A stretch of 49,221 nt of DNA, from positions 1 through 49,221 of the forward strand of contig NZ_JACVVE010000042.1 of assembly GCF_016648105.1 (NCBI RefSeq), written 5' to 3'. Below the pieces are notes generated by a model that was not told where the DNA came from, made no database searches, and saw only the letters and a program-made list of their open reading frames with translations. The position numbers and the translations under genes are program-made. Each line of letters starts with the position of its first letter. Positions within the stretch are counted from its first letter, which is position 1. Positions 1-6,506 of the stretch are shown in pieces. This stretch comes from Pseudomonas sp. S31 (GTDB taxonomy: Bacteria; Pseudomonadota; Gammaproteobacteria; Pseudomonadales; Pseudomonadaceae).

Positions 1-60
1 CCGCCCCCCCCCCCGCCCCCCCCCCCCCCCCCCCCCGCCGCCCGCCCCCCCCCCGGGGGC
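1..60. other. Poly-C low-complexity contig edge, probably artefact
   Basis: Almost every base is C, broken by a few G, and the run stops abruptly 9 bases before the lapN stop codon. No gene or regulatory element has this composition. Read in the other direction it is poly-G, the usual no-signal artefact of two-colour short-read chemistry, so the real sequence probably begins around position 61-68. The intergenic DNA downstream of lapN should therefore not be trusted. Confidence 0.8.
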
Positions 61-68
61 GCGCGCAT

Positions 69-1586
69 TCAGGCGTTGGACATGGCCATCGCTCGCCAGG
101 CATCGAAGTTGCGCTGGTCTTCCGAGCCCCGGTAATCACCGTTGTCCTTACCGGCACGCAGGAACACCCAGTCCATCCAGGCCTGCAGATCGCCCTGGTT
201 GGGCTCCTGGAACAATTGCGGCATCGGCAGCCAGGCCTGGATATATTTCTCCGGCTCGTTGAGGAAGATGTTTTGGCAGTGATCCGAGCAGAAGTGATAA
301 CGCTCGCCCTGATAAACGCTCTCGCGATGACAGGTCAGCCCCGGGTCATCCGGCTCGGTGAATACCGTCGGTAATTGGCAGCACTGGCACAGCTTGGCCA
401 GGCCGAAGTTCTGGAATGGCGTGCCGGCGTCGGCCAGCTTGCGGATATGGTCCCAGCGCGGCCGGTAGTAGCGGTCGAAGGTGTCCGGGTACTTGCGTGC
501 CAGCCACTGCATGTCCTCGTCCGAGGGAATCCAGCTATGGAAGGCGGTGCCGAAACTCCACTGATACAAGCCGAGCATGAGCTGATGGGACATGTGGTCG
601 ATGGCCTTCTCGGCATCGTCCCAACCCGCCGGCGGGCGGATGCCATAACGGGCCAGGTCGCGGAACAGCGCGGTACCGTTCTCCACCCCGTAGATGTTCC
701 AGGCCTCACGCCAGGACATCACGCGCTTGGGCAGCATGTAGTCCATCATCGTGCTGACCAAGCCCAGCACACGAAAACCGCGCCAGAACCACTTGTCGAT
801 CCAGCCCTGGACGATGGGCAGATTGTCCGGTGACTGCTCGAGCATGAATTTGATGCACTCCAGCCCCAAGGTCATGTGCCGGGCCTCATCCGACTGCGCC
901 GAGAAGCCGAAGGTCACCGTGGCCATGTCACCGTTGTACGCCGCGCCAGACATGAACGGCACGAACAGCAGGTTGGTCAGCACGTATTCGAAAGAAAAGC
1001 CGATGGCAATCATGAACTCGAACGGTCCGGCGGCCATCGAGTCGTCGAAGAACGAACGCGCCACCGAGGTGTACCAGATGCGATCACGTTGCAGCGCGAA
1101 AGCGTGGAAGCCGTTGTAGTACTTGTTGTAATCGGACAGCGCATGGATCTGCGTCTGCGCATGGCGGATCTCATCGATAGCCTGCATCTGGCACGCCACC
1201 TGGGTGCCGACGCCAGGGAACTCGCGGCCGAGCCGGGCGAAGCCCTTGCTCGCGGCATACTCGCCTGGGCTGATGGCCTGCAGAAAAATCTTCAGCGCCG
1301 ACAGGTAACGCGCGTCAGTGATCTTCAGGTGGCCGTTGTTCTGCGCATGGGCGTCGATGATCGCGTAGAACTTGCGCTCCTTCTCGGCCTGGTACTTCCA
1401 GTACGAATCCATGGTCAGGCGGAACGGGTCTTCCCACTTGTCCCAGTCGGTGATGGTGATCCCTTCGTAGTGCACGTAGGGATAGACCTCGTCGGTGTTG
1501 TGGTACGACAGCTCCCAGGCCAGGTCGCGGGTCAGCAACCGATAGCGTTCTTTCATGCCGAGTTTCTTGTCTGTTTTCATATCCAT
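69..1586 (-). CDS. lapN: Phenol/alkylphenol hydroxylase, large oxygenase subunit (P3)
   Basis: Large (alpha) subunit of a soluble multicomponent phenol hydroxylase, which hydroxylates phenols to catechols with O2 and electrons from a flavin/2Fe-2S reductase. The 505-residue length is normal for the DmpN/LapN family. The carboxylate-bridged di-iron ligands are visible: E109, the DEIRH motif with E139 and H142, E200, and the SDEARH motif with E234 and H237. A cysteine-rich C-terminal segment (CQCCQ, then FCSDHC) is the YHS-like zinc site of this family. The start at 1586 has a GAGGAG ribosome-binding site 6 bases upstream. It is the last intact gene of the operon here; subunit O (P4) and reductase P (P5) would follow but are beyond the edge. 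Symbol follows the gene order shared with lap; dmpN/phhN are equivalents. Confidence 0.95.
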   Translation of the reverse strand: MDMKTDKKLGMKERYRLLTRDLAWELSYHNTDEVYPYVHYEGITITDWDKWEDPFRLTMDSYWKYQAEKERKFYAIIDAHAQNNGHLKITDARYLSALKIFLQAISPGEYAASKGFARLGREFPGVGTQVACQMQAIDEIRHAQTQIHALSDYNKYYNGFHAFALQRDRIWYTSVARSFFDDSMAAGPFEFMIAIGFSFEYVLTNLLFVPFMSGAAYNGDMATVTFGFSAQSDEARHMTLGLECIKFMLEQSPDNLPIVQGWIDKWFWRGFRVLGLVSTMMDYMLPKRVMSWREAWNIYGVENGTALFRDLARYGIRPPAGWDDAEKAIDHMSHQLMLGLYQWSFGTAFHSWIPSDEDMQWLARKYPDTFDRYYRPRWDHIRKLADAGTPFQNFGLAKLCQCCQLPTVFTEPDDPGLTCHRESVYQGERYHFCSDHCQNIFLNEPEKYIQAWLPMPQLFQEPNQGDLQAWMDWVFLRAGKDNGDYRGSEDQRNFDAWRAMAMSNA

Positions 1587-1600
1587 GGTCGGCTCCTCGC

Positions 1601-1870
1601 TCAGCTGTCCCAGGTCAGGGTCAGGGTGTCCTCGTCTTCATCGACGTTGCCGGACAGGGTGATCAGGTTGATCTGCAATTCCTGCAGGTCGTAATCGCGG
1701 CCAATCAGCTCTTCGATGGTGCTGCGGTGCACCTGCAAACGGCCGGGGGCATCGATCTTGACCATCGCCGGCTCACGCCAGACCACGGCCTGGGGGTTGT
1801 CCTGGGCGATCGCCTCGATCACCGGACGGGTTTCTTCGTTCGCCTGCAAGGCGATGAATACGGTCGACAT
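1601..1870 (-). CDS. lapM: Phenol hydroxylase effector/regulatory protein (P2)
   Basis: Small cofactor-free coupling protein that binds the hydroxylase and is needed for efficient turnover, like DmpM and MmoB. The 89-residue length is typical (about 90). The sequence has the expected MmoB/DmpM look: an N-terminal strand (STVFIALQANEE), a central I/V-rich segment and an acidic tail (DEDEDTL). A GAGGAG site lies 7 bases before the ATG at 1870. It sits between lapL (11 bases upstream) and lapN (14 bases downstream), the usual position in KLMNOP operons. Confidence 0.93.
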   Translation of the reverse strand: MSTVFIALQANEETRPVIEAIAQDNPQAVVWREPAMVKIDAPGRLQVHRSTIEELIGRDYDLQELQINLITLSGNVDEDEDTLTLTWDS

Positions 1871-1881
1871 GCTTCAACTCC

Positions 1882-2874
1882 TCACGGACGGATGCCGATT
1901 TTTCCCAGGCGGGCATTCAGCACCGCCAGCTGTTCGCCGACCACCTCGTCGGCATTGCGCCCGTAGACCTGCTCGATCACCGGCAGCAACGCGGCAGCGG
2001 CCCTGTCGCTCCAGTGCCGCGACCATTGCCCGAGCAGGGTCGCGTTGGCCTCGGACTCGGCAGCGGCGACCTTGAGCACAGCATCGATCCACTTGCGGGT
2101 TTCCTGCGCCCAATCGCTCATGAAACAGGTCAGCATGGCCACCGCCGACGCGCCGCGACCAGCCAGTTCGTCGTCCACCGCGCGCTCGTAGATCAGCGGA
2201 TAGAGCAGCCCATCGAGCGCTAGGTTCTGCGCCACGTACAGCTCGAAGGGGTCGCGAATCACCAGGGTGTCTTCGACGTAGCGACGCAACGGCTGCCAGA
2301 GCTGCGCCGACTGCCAGGCCCGCTTGCCGGCGTCCAGCGCCTCGACGCCACCCAGTAGCAAGCCAAAGCGCGACAGGTATTGGGCGATCCCCAGGTTGTC
2401 CATCGCGTGGTACATGCAGGGCTGGGTGAAGATCGCACCGAAGCCGTAGCCGCAGACCAACGCGTTATTCTGGTTGGCGCCCCAGGCGGCGTGACGCAAC
2501 GGCACCAGCAGGTCAAGGGCCAGTTGCTTGAGTTGTGGATCGAGCAGGCCGAGCAGACCGCGTGACTCGACGAACTCGAAGTTGGCCTCGACGCTGTCCT
2601 GCTGGCGGGCACGGGCCAGGGTATAGGTGCTGTAGTAGAACTGGCGCGGGTCCTTGAGGGCGTACCAGTCGGCCATGACGATGCGCGTCAACGACGCATC
2701 GTAGAGTTCCTTGTCCGGTGCCCAGGTTGGGCGGTAGTGCAGGTTCTCGGTGGCCTGAATGTCATAACTGCCTTCCTGATAGCGCGATGCCGGCTTATCG
2801 CCGAAACGCTGCACGAGGTGGTCGTATGCCTGGCGCTGCGGCTGGATACTGACCGTGCGAAGATCGATCTGCAT
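1882..2874 (-). CDS. lapL: Phenol hydroxylase, small oxygenase subunit (P1)
   Basis: Beta subunit of the (alpha-beta-gamma)2 hydroxylase. It has the same helical ferritin-like fold as the alpha subunit but no di-iron site and is structural. The 330-residue length matches the DmpL/PhhL family (about 330). Recognisable stretches are the N-terminal MQIDLRTVSIQPQRQ, the FYYSTYTLARARQQ segment and MYHAMDNLGIAQYLSR. AGGAG lies 6 bases before the ATG at 2874. It is separated from lapK by 42 bases and from lapM by 11. Confidence 0.93.
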   Translation of the reverse strand: MQIDLRTVSIQPQRQAYDHLVQRFGDKPASRYQEGSYDIQATENLHYRPTWAPDKELYDASLTRIVMADWYALKDPRQFYYSTYTLARARQQDSVEANFEFVESRGLLGLLDPQLKQLALDLLVPLRHAAWGANQNNALVCGYGFGAIFTQPCMYHAMDNLGIAQYLSRFGLLLGGVEALDAGKRAWQSAQLWQPLRRYVEDTLVIRDPFELYVAQNLALDGLLYPLIYERAVDDELAGRGASAVAMLTCFMSDWAQETRKWIDAVLKVAAAESEANATLLGQWSRHWSDRAAAALLPVIEQVYGRNADEVVGEQLAVLNARLGKIGIRP

Positions 2875-2916
2875 ATGCGTCTCCTGGCGTCCGCGAGCTG
2901 GCGCAGACGCATCGAT

Positions 2917-3207
2917 TCACTGTCTGAAACGGGTCTGAGTGGCGTCTGTCAGGCGCCAGTCCCAATCGCTAGGCGCCTGCGGCGCGTCATCTGCTTCACG
3001 CGGCGGCAGCACTTGCGCCTGATGCACGGCGCAGAAGTCAGCGAAAGCCTCCGGGGTGAGAATCAGCTCGACGAAAATTTCCGGCTCGCCAAGGGCGAAG
3101 TCGAACTCGACGAACTGGCCACCACGGCTGCCGGTGACGCGCACGAAGCGCTGGCGTGTATCGAGCTGCGCAGGAATCAGCTCCAGAGGAGCATCGACGT
3201 GTTCCAT
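2917..3207 (-). CDS. lapK: Phenol hydroxylase assembly protein (P0)
   Basis: Small protein of the DmpK/P0 family. It is not part of the active enzyme and is known from dmp work to help form active, iron-loaded hydroxylase. At 96 residues it has the usual length. The middle of the protein (FVRVTGSRGGQFVEFDFALGEP in the family pattern, here from about residue 21) followed by an FVELILTPEAFADFC-type segment is characteristic. The ATG at 3207 is preceded by a G-rich ribosome-binding site (GAGGGG). It lies 10 bases after the lapB stop, so lapB and lapK are certainly co-transcribed. Confidence 0.92.
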   Translation of the reverse strand: MEHVDAPLELIPAQLDTRQRFVRVTGSRGGQFVEFDFALGEPEIFVELILTPEAFADFCAVHQAQVLPPREADDAPQAPSDWDWRLTDATQTRFRQ

Positions 3208-3217
3208 GGCCGGCCCC

Positions 3218-4153
3218 TCAGGTCAGTACGGTTAGGAAGGTTTCGTGCAGCTTGCGCTGGATGTAATCCAGCCCGCCGCCCTCGCCCAGTGCTTCGAAGC
3301 TCCAGGTCAGCGGTTCCTGATCCGGATAGGGCTGGCGGTCTTCCTTGAAGGTCTCGAAGCGATTGCCCGACGGGTCCCAGGCATAGATGGTGCGCCCACG
3401 GGTGACGCCGTGACGGGTCGGACCGATGTCCACCGGCACCTTGTGCATGGACATGATGTCGCCAGCGCGCAACACGTCTTCCCAGCTTTCCATGAGGAAC
3501 GAGCAATGGTGCAGCTTGCCCGGCTCCGGATACTCGGCGAAGGCGATGTCATGGGATTTGATCGAGCAACTGAGGAATACGATGAGGTTGGCGGTGCCTT
3601 CAGGGTTGAGCACGCGCTCCACCAGGTTGAAGCCGAGTACCTCGACGAACAGCTTGTGCACCTCGGCGAGGTTCGGCCCGTACAACAGCGCGTGGTCGAA
3701 ACGCAAAGGCGCCATCCCGTGAGTCGCCGCCGGGTTCCACGGCGTCGGGTTCAACGTGCCGCAACCGTTACCGACCTGGGTCTTCTGCGCATAGAGCTCG
3801 AACTGATGTCCCGACGGCACCTTGAAGCGCACCCGCGTGCCGGTTTCCAGCATCTCACCGGCAGGCAGCCGGCTGGTCTCCACACCATAAGCTTGCAGGT
3901 CACGCTCCAGGCGTTCGAGCGTAGCCTCGTCAAGCACCTTGAAACCGATGAAGTCGAGCCCGGCAGAATCGGCTTCGCGCAAGATGATGCTGTGATGGTC
4001 AACTTCCTCTCGGCACTTAAGATAGACCCGCCCCTGGGCGTCACGTGTCATCTCGGTAAGCCCCATGATGTCGCGGTAGTGACGAACCCCGTCTTCGAGG
4101 TTGAGCACACGCAACTGGGCATGCCCCGGCCGCAGAACACCTGTCATCGCCAT
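3218..4153 (-). CDS. lapB: Catechol 2,3-dioxygenase (extradiol, Fe(II))
   Basis: Meta-cleavage dioxygenase opening catechol and alkylcatechols to 2-hydroxymuconic semialdehydes. From the chosen start it is 311 residues, as in the XylE/DmpB family (about 307). It has two vicinal-oxygen-chelate domains. Iron ligands visible: H154 in RFDHALLYG, H215 or H216 in KLHHCSF, and E267 in SGNRFETF; the family signature lies around IGPTRHGVTRGRTIYAWDP. An upstream extension to 4207 is possible, but the ATG at 4153 has AAGGAG 7 bases before it and begins the conserved sequence. It is the promoter-proximal gene, ahead of the hydroxylase genes. This is the lap order (R-B-KLMNOP) and differs from dmp, where the dioxygenase follows the hydroxylase and ferredoxin genes. 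Confidence 0.95.
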   Translation of the reverse strand: MAMTGVLRPGHAQLRVLNLEDGVRHYRDIMGLTEMTRDAQGRVYLKCREEVDHHSIILREADSAGLDFIGFKVLDEATLERLERDLQAYGVETSRLPAGEMLETGTRVRFKVPSGHQFELYAQKTQVGNGCGTLNPTPWNPAATHGMAPLRFDHALLYGPNLAEVHKLFVEVLGFNLVERVLNPEGTANLIVFLSCSIKSHDIAFAEYPEPGKLHHCSFLMESWEDVLRAGDIMSMHKVPVDIGPTRHGVTRGRTIYAWDPSGNRFETFKEDRQPYPDQEPLTWSFEALGEGGGLDYIQRKLHETFLTVLT

Positions 4154-4225
4154 TTGTTGTCTCCTTTGTTGGCGTGGTGAATAGACATGCCGGCGCTGGG
4201 CCGTCATGCGGTGTACCTGTCACAT

Positions 4226-4241
4226 AGCAGAGGGCGTGCCA
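4226..4241 (-). promoter_or_regulatory. Sigma-54 (-24/-12) promoter of the lap operon
   Basis: On the minus strand the sequence is TGGCACGCCCTCTGCT. The invariant GG (4240-4239) and GC (4228-4227) are separated by exactly 10 bases, and TGGCACG is a perfect -24 element. Transcription should start near 4215, giving a leader of about 60 bases before lapB. RpoN dependence fits the NtrC-type regulator encoded next door. This is a direct pattern match, not a measured promoter. Confidence 0.85.
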
Positions 4242-4334
4242 CACTGATCAAGCCATTGTTTTATATGGATAAATAATAAATAGAGAAGAAATTTCCGGGC
4301 GCCAGCCTGACGGATTTGTCCACCTGAGCGGCTT

Positions 4335-4354
4335 GCCTTACAAAAACGTAAGGC
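4335..4354. promoter_or_regulatory. Inverted repeat, candidate LapR upstream activating site
   Basis: GCCTTAC and GTAAGGC form perfect 7-base arms around a 6-base spacer. The centre is about 130 bases upstream of the predicted start site, within the distance range where XylR/DmpR-type activators bind. It does not resemble the XylR/DmpR site (TTGANCAATT type), so assignment to LapR rests on position only. The surrounding 4154-4666 region contains no convincing gene. Confidence 0.4.
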
Positions 4355-4510
4355 TACTGAGCAGACACGATCCAACAGCGTTGAGCGAGCAGTAGGAAAA
4401 GTGTTCAGGCTCAGGCAGGGAGTCGTGCTGAGCGGGCTCATATAAGAGCCTCTGACGCAGGGCTTTGGAAAGTCAGGCGCGATAGCGATCACGAAGGGAA
4501 AGCAGCCGAA

Positions 4511-4539
4511 AACGAACCTAGGTGCACTTCAGGTTCGTT
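4511..4539. terminator. Inverted repeat downstream of lapR (terminator or operator)
   Basis: AACGAACCT and AGGTTCGTT form perfect 9-base arms around an 11-base loop, about 128 bases beyond the lapR stop codon and about 310 bases upstream of the predicted lapB start site. There is no T-tract on either side, so classical intrinsic termination is not assured. It could instead be a distal regulator-binding palindrome. Confidence 0.35.
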
Positions 4540-4666
4540 CATGATGCGTTGACCTGAACGGCCGAATCGAAAAAGCCAACAGCAGAAAAAACACGTGAGA
4601 CTCAACGACCGCCATATAGCGGCTGCTCTTTCGTCGGGCGTTCAGCCTTCGGCGTTTTTCAATCAG

Positions 4667-6346
4667 TCACACACTATCGGCACAAGGGCTCTCTGCGTAC
4701 TGCTTCAAGCGATAGGCCAGTTGCCGGCGGGTGATGCCGAGCAGGCGTGCGGCGTGGGTCAGGTTACCCTGGGCGCGGCGCACGGCCAGTTCCAGCAGGC
4801 GGTGCTCGTGGGCCTGCAGATCGAAGCCTTCGCCCAGCAGGTTTTCGCAGAGTTGTTCATGGCGGGCATCGCCGAGGTTGCCGACACGGCCATCCGGCTT
4901 GACCGGTGCCCCTGGCGCTACCGGCGGTTCGCCATGGAACAGGTGCTCGACCCCGATCGGTGCACCAGACTCGGCCAACAGCACGGCACGCTCGATGATG
5001 TTCTCCAGCTCCCGCACGTTGCCTGGCCAGTGGTAATCCTGCAGCGCCTGCTGGGCGCGCTCGCTCAGGCCCGGCAGGGATTTCTGATAGACCGGGGCAT
5101 ACTTGGCCAGCAGCGCGTCGACCAGCACCGGAATGTCCGGTCGACGCTCGCGCAGCGGCGGGATCTGCACCGGGTAGGTCGCCAGGCGGTAATAGAGGTC
5201 GGCACGAAAAGCGCCGTCGGCAATTGCCTGCTGCAGGTTGACGTTGGTCGCCGCCACCAGCCGCACGTTGACCTTACGGGTATGGTCGTCGCCCAGGCGT
5301 TCGATTTCGCCGGTCTGCAATACCCGCAGCAACTTCACCTGAGCCGACGGCGACAGCTCTCCCAATTCGTCGAGAAACAGCGTGCCGCCGTCGGCCCGCT
5401 CGAAACGTCCGGGGCGTGACTGGGCTGCGCCGGTGAAGGCGCCCTTCTGCACGCCGAACAGCTCGGACTCGATCAGATCATTGGGGATCGCAGCACAATT
5501 GACCGCGATAAAGGGCTTGTCGGCACGGTCGCTGTTTTCGTGCAGCCACTGGGCGAATGCTTCCTTGCCGACCCCGGTCTCGCCTTGCAGCAATACCGTG
5601 ATGGTACTGCCGGCCGCCCGGCTCAGCAGGTCGAAGGTACGCAGGAATGCCGGTGAACAGCCTATCAGTCGCCCGGTCGGGCGCAGCGGCTGGCTGCCAC
5701 GCAACTGCTGCAGCTCCTCGCGCAAGGCCTTGAGCGGAGTGTCGTCCTGAGGTGGCAGGTATTCAAGGTGGGCGTCATCGCCCCAGGCCTCGGCAGTCTT
5801 GCCGACCAGATGGCAGTGACCATCGCCCTGGCAGGCACACTGGCTCTCACGAAAGATGATCAGGCGTTTGAAAAAGCCGGTGGTGTAGCCCGAGGCATAA
5901 CCGGTCAAGGCCCAGCACACCGGCTCTTCGCTGATGCCGAAATGCTGCCGGTGCGATTCGGCCTCCCAACTGTTATGGCATTCGACTTCGCCGAAGAACG
6001 TGCCCTCTTCCCAGTCGATCTGCGCCTCGCGCATCACCGAGCGCACCAGGCCCTCGAAGGCATGCAGTTCCGGGCCGACCTGGAACACGTCGAAATTGTC
6101 ACCCTCGCCGATCAGCTTGCGGGCCAGTTCAGCGTCCTGCTGACCAGCGGCGAAGCCCATGCGAAACAGCAGTCCCTTGGCACGCTGCTGGCCAAGGGTG
6201 TCGATCATTTCCTTACGCATGGCCCCGAAGGCCTTGGCATGCAGCAACAGCATGCGGCTTTCGTCGAGCCAGATCTGGCCGGTATCGATATTGAAACGAA
6301 GGCGTGAACGGAGGTTGAAGCGCTCGGCGATGGCTTGGTTGGGCAT
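4667..6346 (-). CDS. lapR: NtrC-family sigma-54 activator of XylR/DmpR type
   Basis: Aromatic-responsive enhancer-binding protein, 559 residues from the chosen start. Order: an N-terminal sensor of XylR_N type, a V4R domain with the cysteine cluster ESQCACQGDGHC, a linker, then the AAA+ domain. That domain has Walker A GETGVGKE (about 255-262), the sigma-54-contact loop GAFTGA (about 302-307) and Walker B GGTLFLDELGE. A C-terminal Fis-type HTH contains NLTHAARLLGITRRQLAYRL. By analogy with DmpR/XylR the sensor binds a phenol directly and relieves repression of the ATPase. An ATG exists at 6370, but AGGAAAGG lies just before the ATG at 6346, which starts the family homology. It is on the same strand and upstream of lapB, separated by 513 bases that hold the sigma-54 promoter. 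Confidence 0.93.
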   Translation of the reverse strand: MPNQAIAERFNLRSRLRFNIDTGQIWLDESRMLLLHAKAFGAMRKEMIDTLGQQRAKGLLFRMGFAAGQQDAELARKLIGEGDNFDVFQVGPELHAFEGLVRSVMREAQIDWEEGTFFGEVECHNSWEAESHRQHFGISEEPVCWALTGYASGYTTGFFKRLIIFRESQCACQGDGHCHLVGKTAEAWGDDAHLEYLPPQDDTPLKALREELQQLRGSQPLRPTGRLIGCSPAFLRTFDLLSRAAGSTITVLLQGETGVGKEAFAQWLHENSDRADKPFIAVNCAAIPNDLIESELFGVQKGAFTGAAQSRPGRFERADGGTLFLDELGELSPSAQVKLLRVLQTGEIERLGDDHTRKVNVRLVAATNVNLQQAIADGAFRADLYYRLATYPVQIPPLRERRPDIPVLVDALLAKYAPVYQKSLPGLSERAQQALQDYHWPGNVRELENIIERAVLLAESGAPIGVEHLFHGEPPVAPGAPVKPDGRVGNLGDARHEQLCENLLGEGFDLQAHEHRLLELAVRRAQGNLTHAARLLGITRRQLAYRLKQYAESPCADSV

Positions 6347-6459
6347 GGCTACCTTTCCTGTCCCGTCCATCCACGATCCTTTGAAGGCCAGTCCTGGGAT
6401 GGTGGTCTGTTGTCTTTATTCTCTTCAGGAATGCGCAGTTGGCGCAGGCCATACGCTAC

Positions 6460-6479
6460 CCCTCCGGCGACCCGGAGGG
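6460..6479. terminator. Hairpin after the RND gene
   Basis: CCCTCCGG and CCGGAGGG pair perfectly around a 4-base loop, beginning 28 bases after the stop codon of the RND permease and about 114 bases upstream of lapR. The stem is very GC-rich. No U-tract follows on the minus strand, so it may attenuate rather than fully stop read-through into lapR. Confidence 0.45.
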
Positions 6480-6506
6480 AAGCGCAGACGCATAAATAAC
6501 CGGCAT

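Noticed and set aside
876..1694. Long plus-strand frame of 272 codons opposite lapN
   Set aside because: GC-rich shadow of lapN, rich in Arg/Val/Leu without any family pattern. Similar antisense frames at 3245-4180, 4595-5419, 10151-11470, 11385-12524 and 46975-48183 were left out for the same reason.
3245..4207. lapB starting at 4207 and other upstream-extended starts (DUF1302 at 13175, LysR at 13260, ABC-F at 48963)
   Set aside because: The extra N-terminal residues lack homology, and well-placed ribosome-binding sites precede the internal ATGs that begin the conserved domains.
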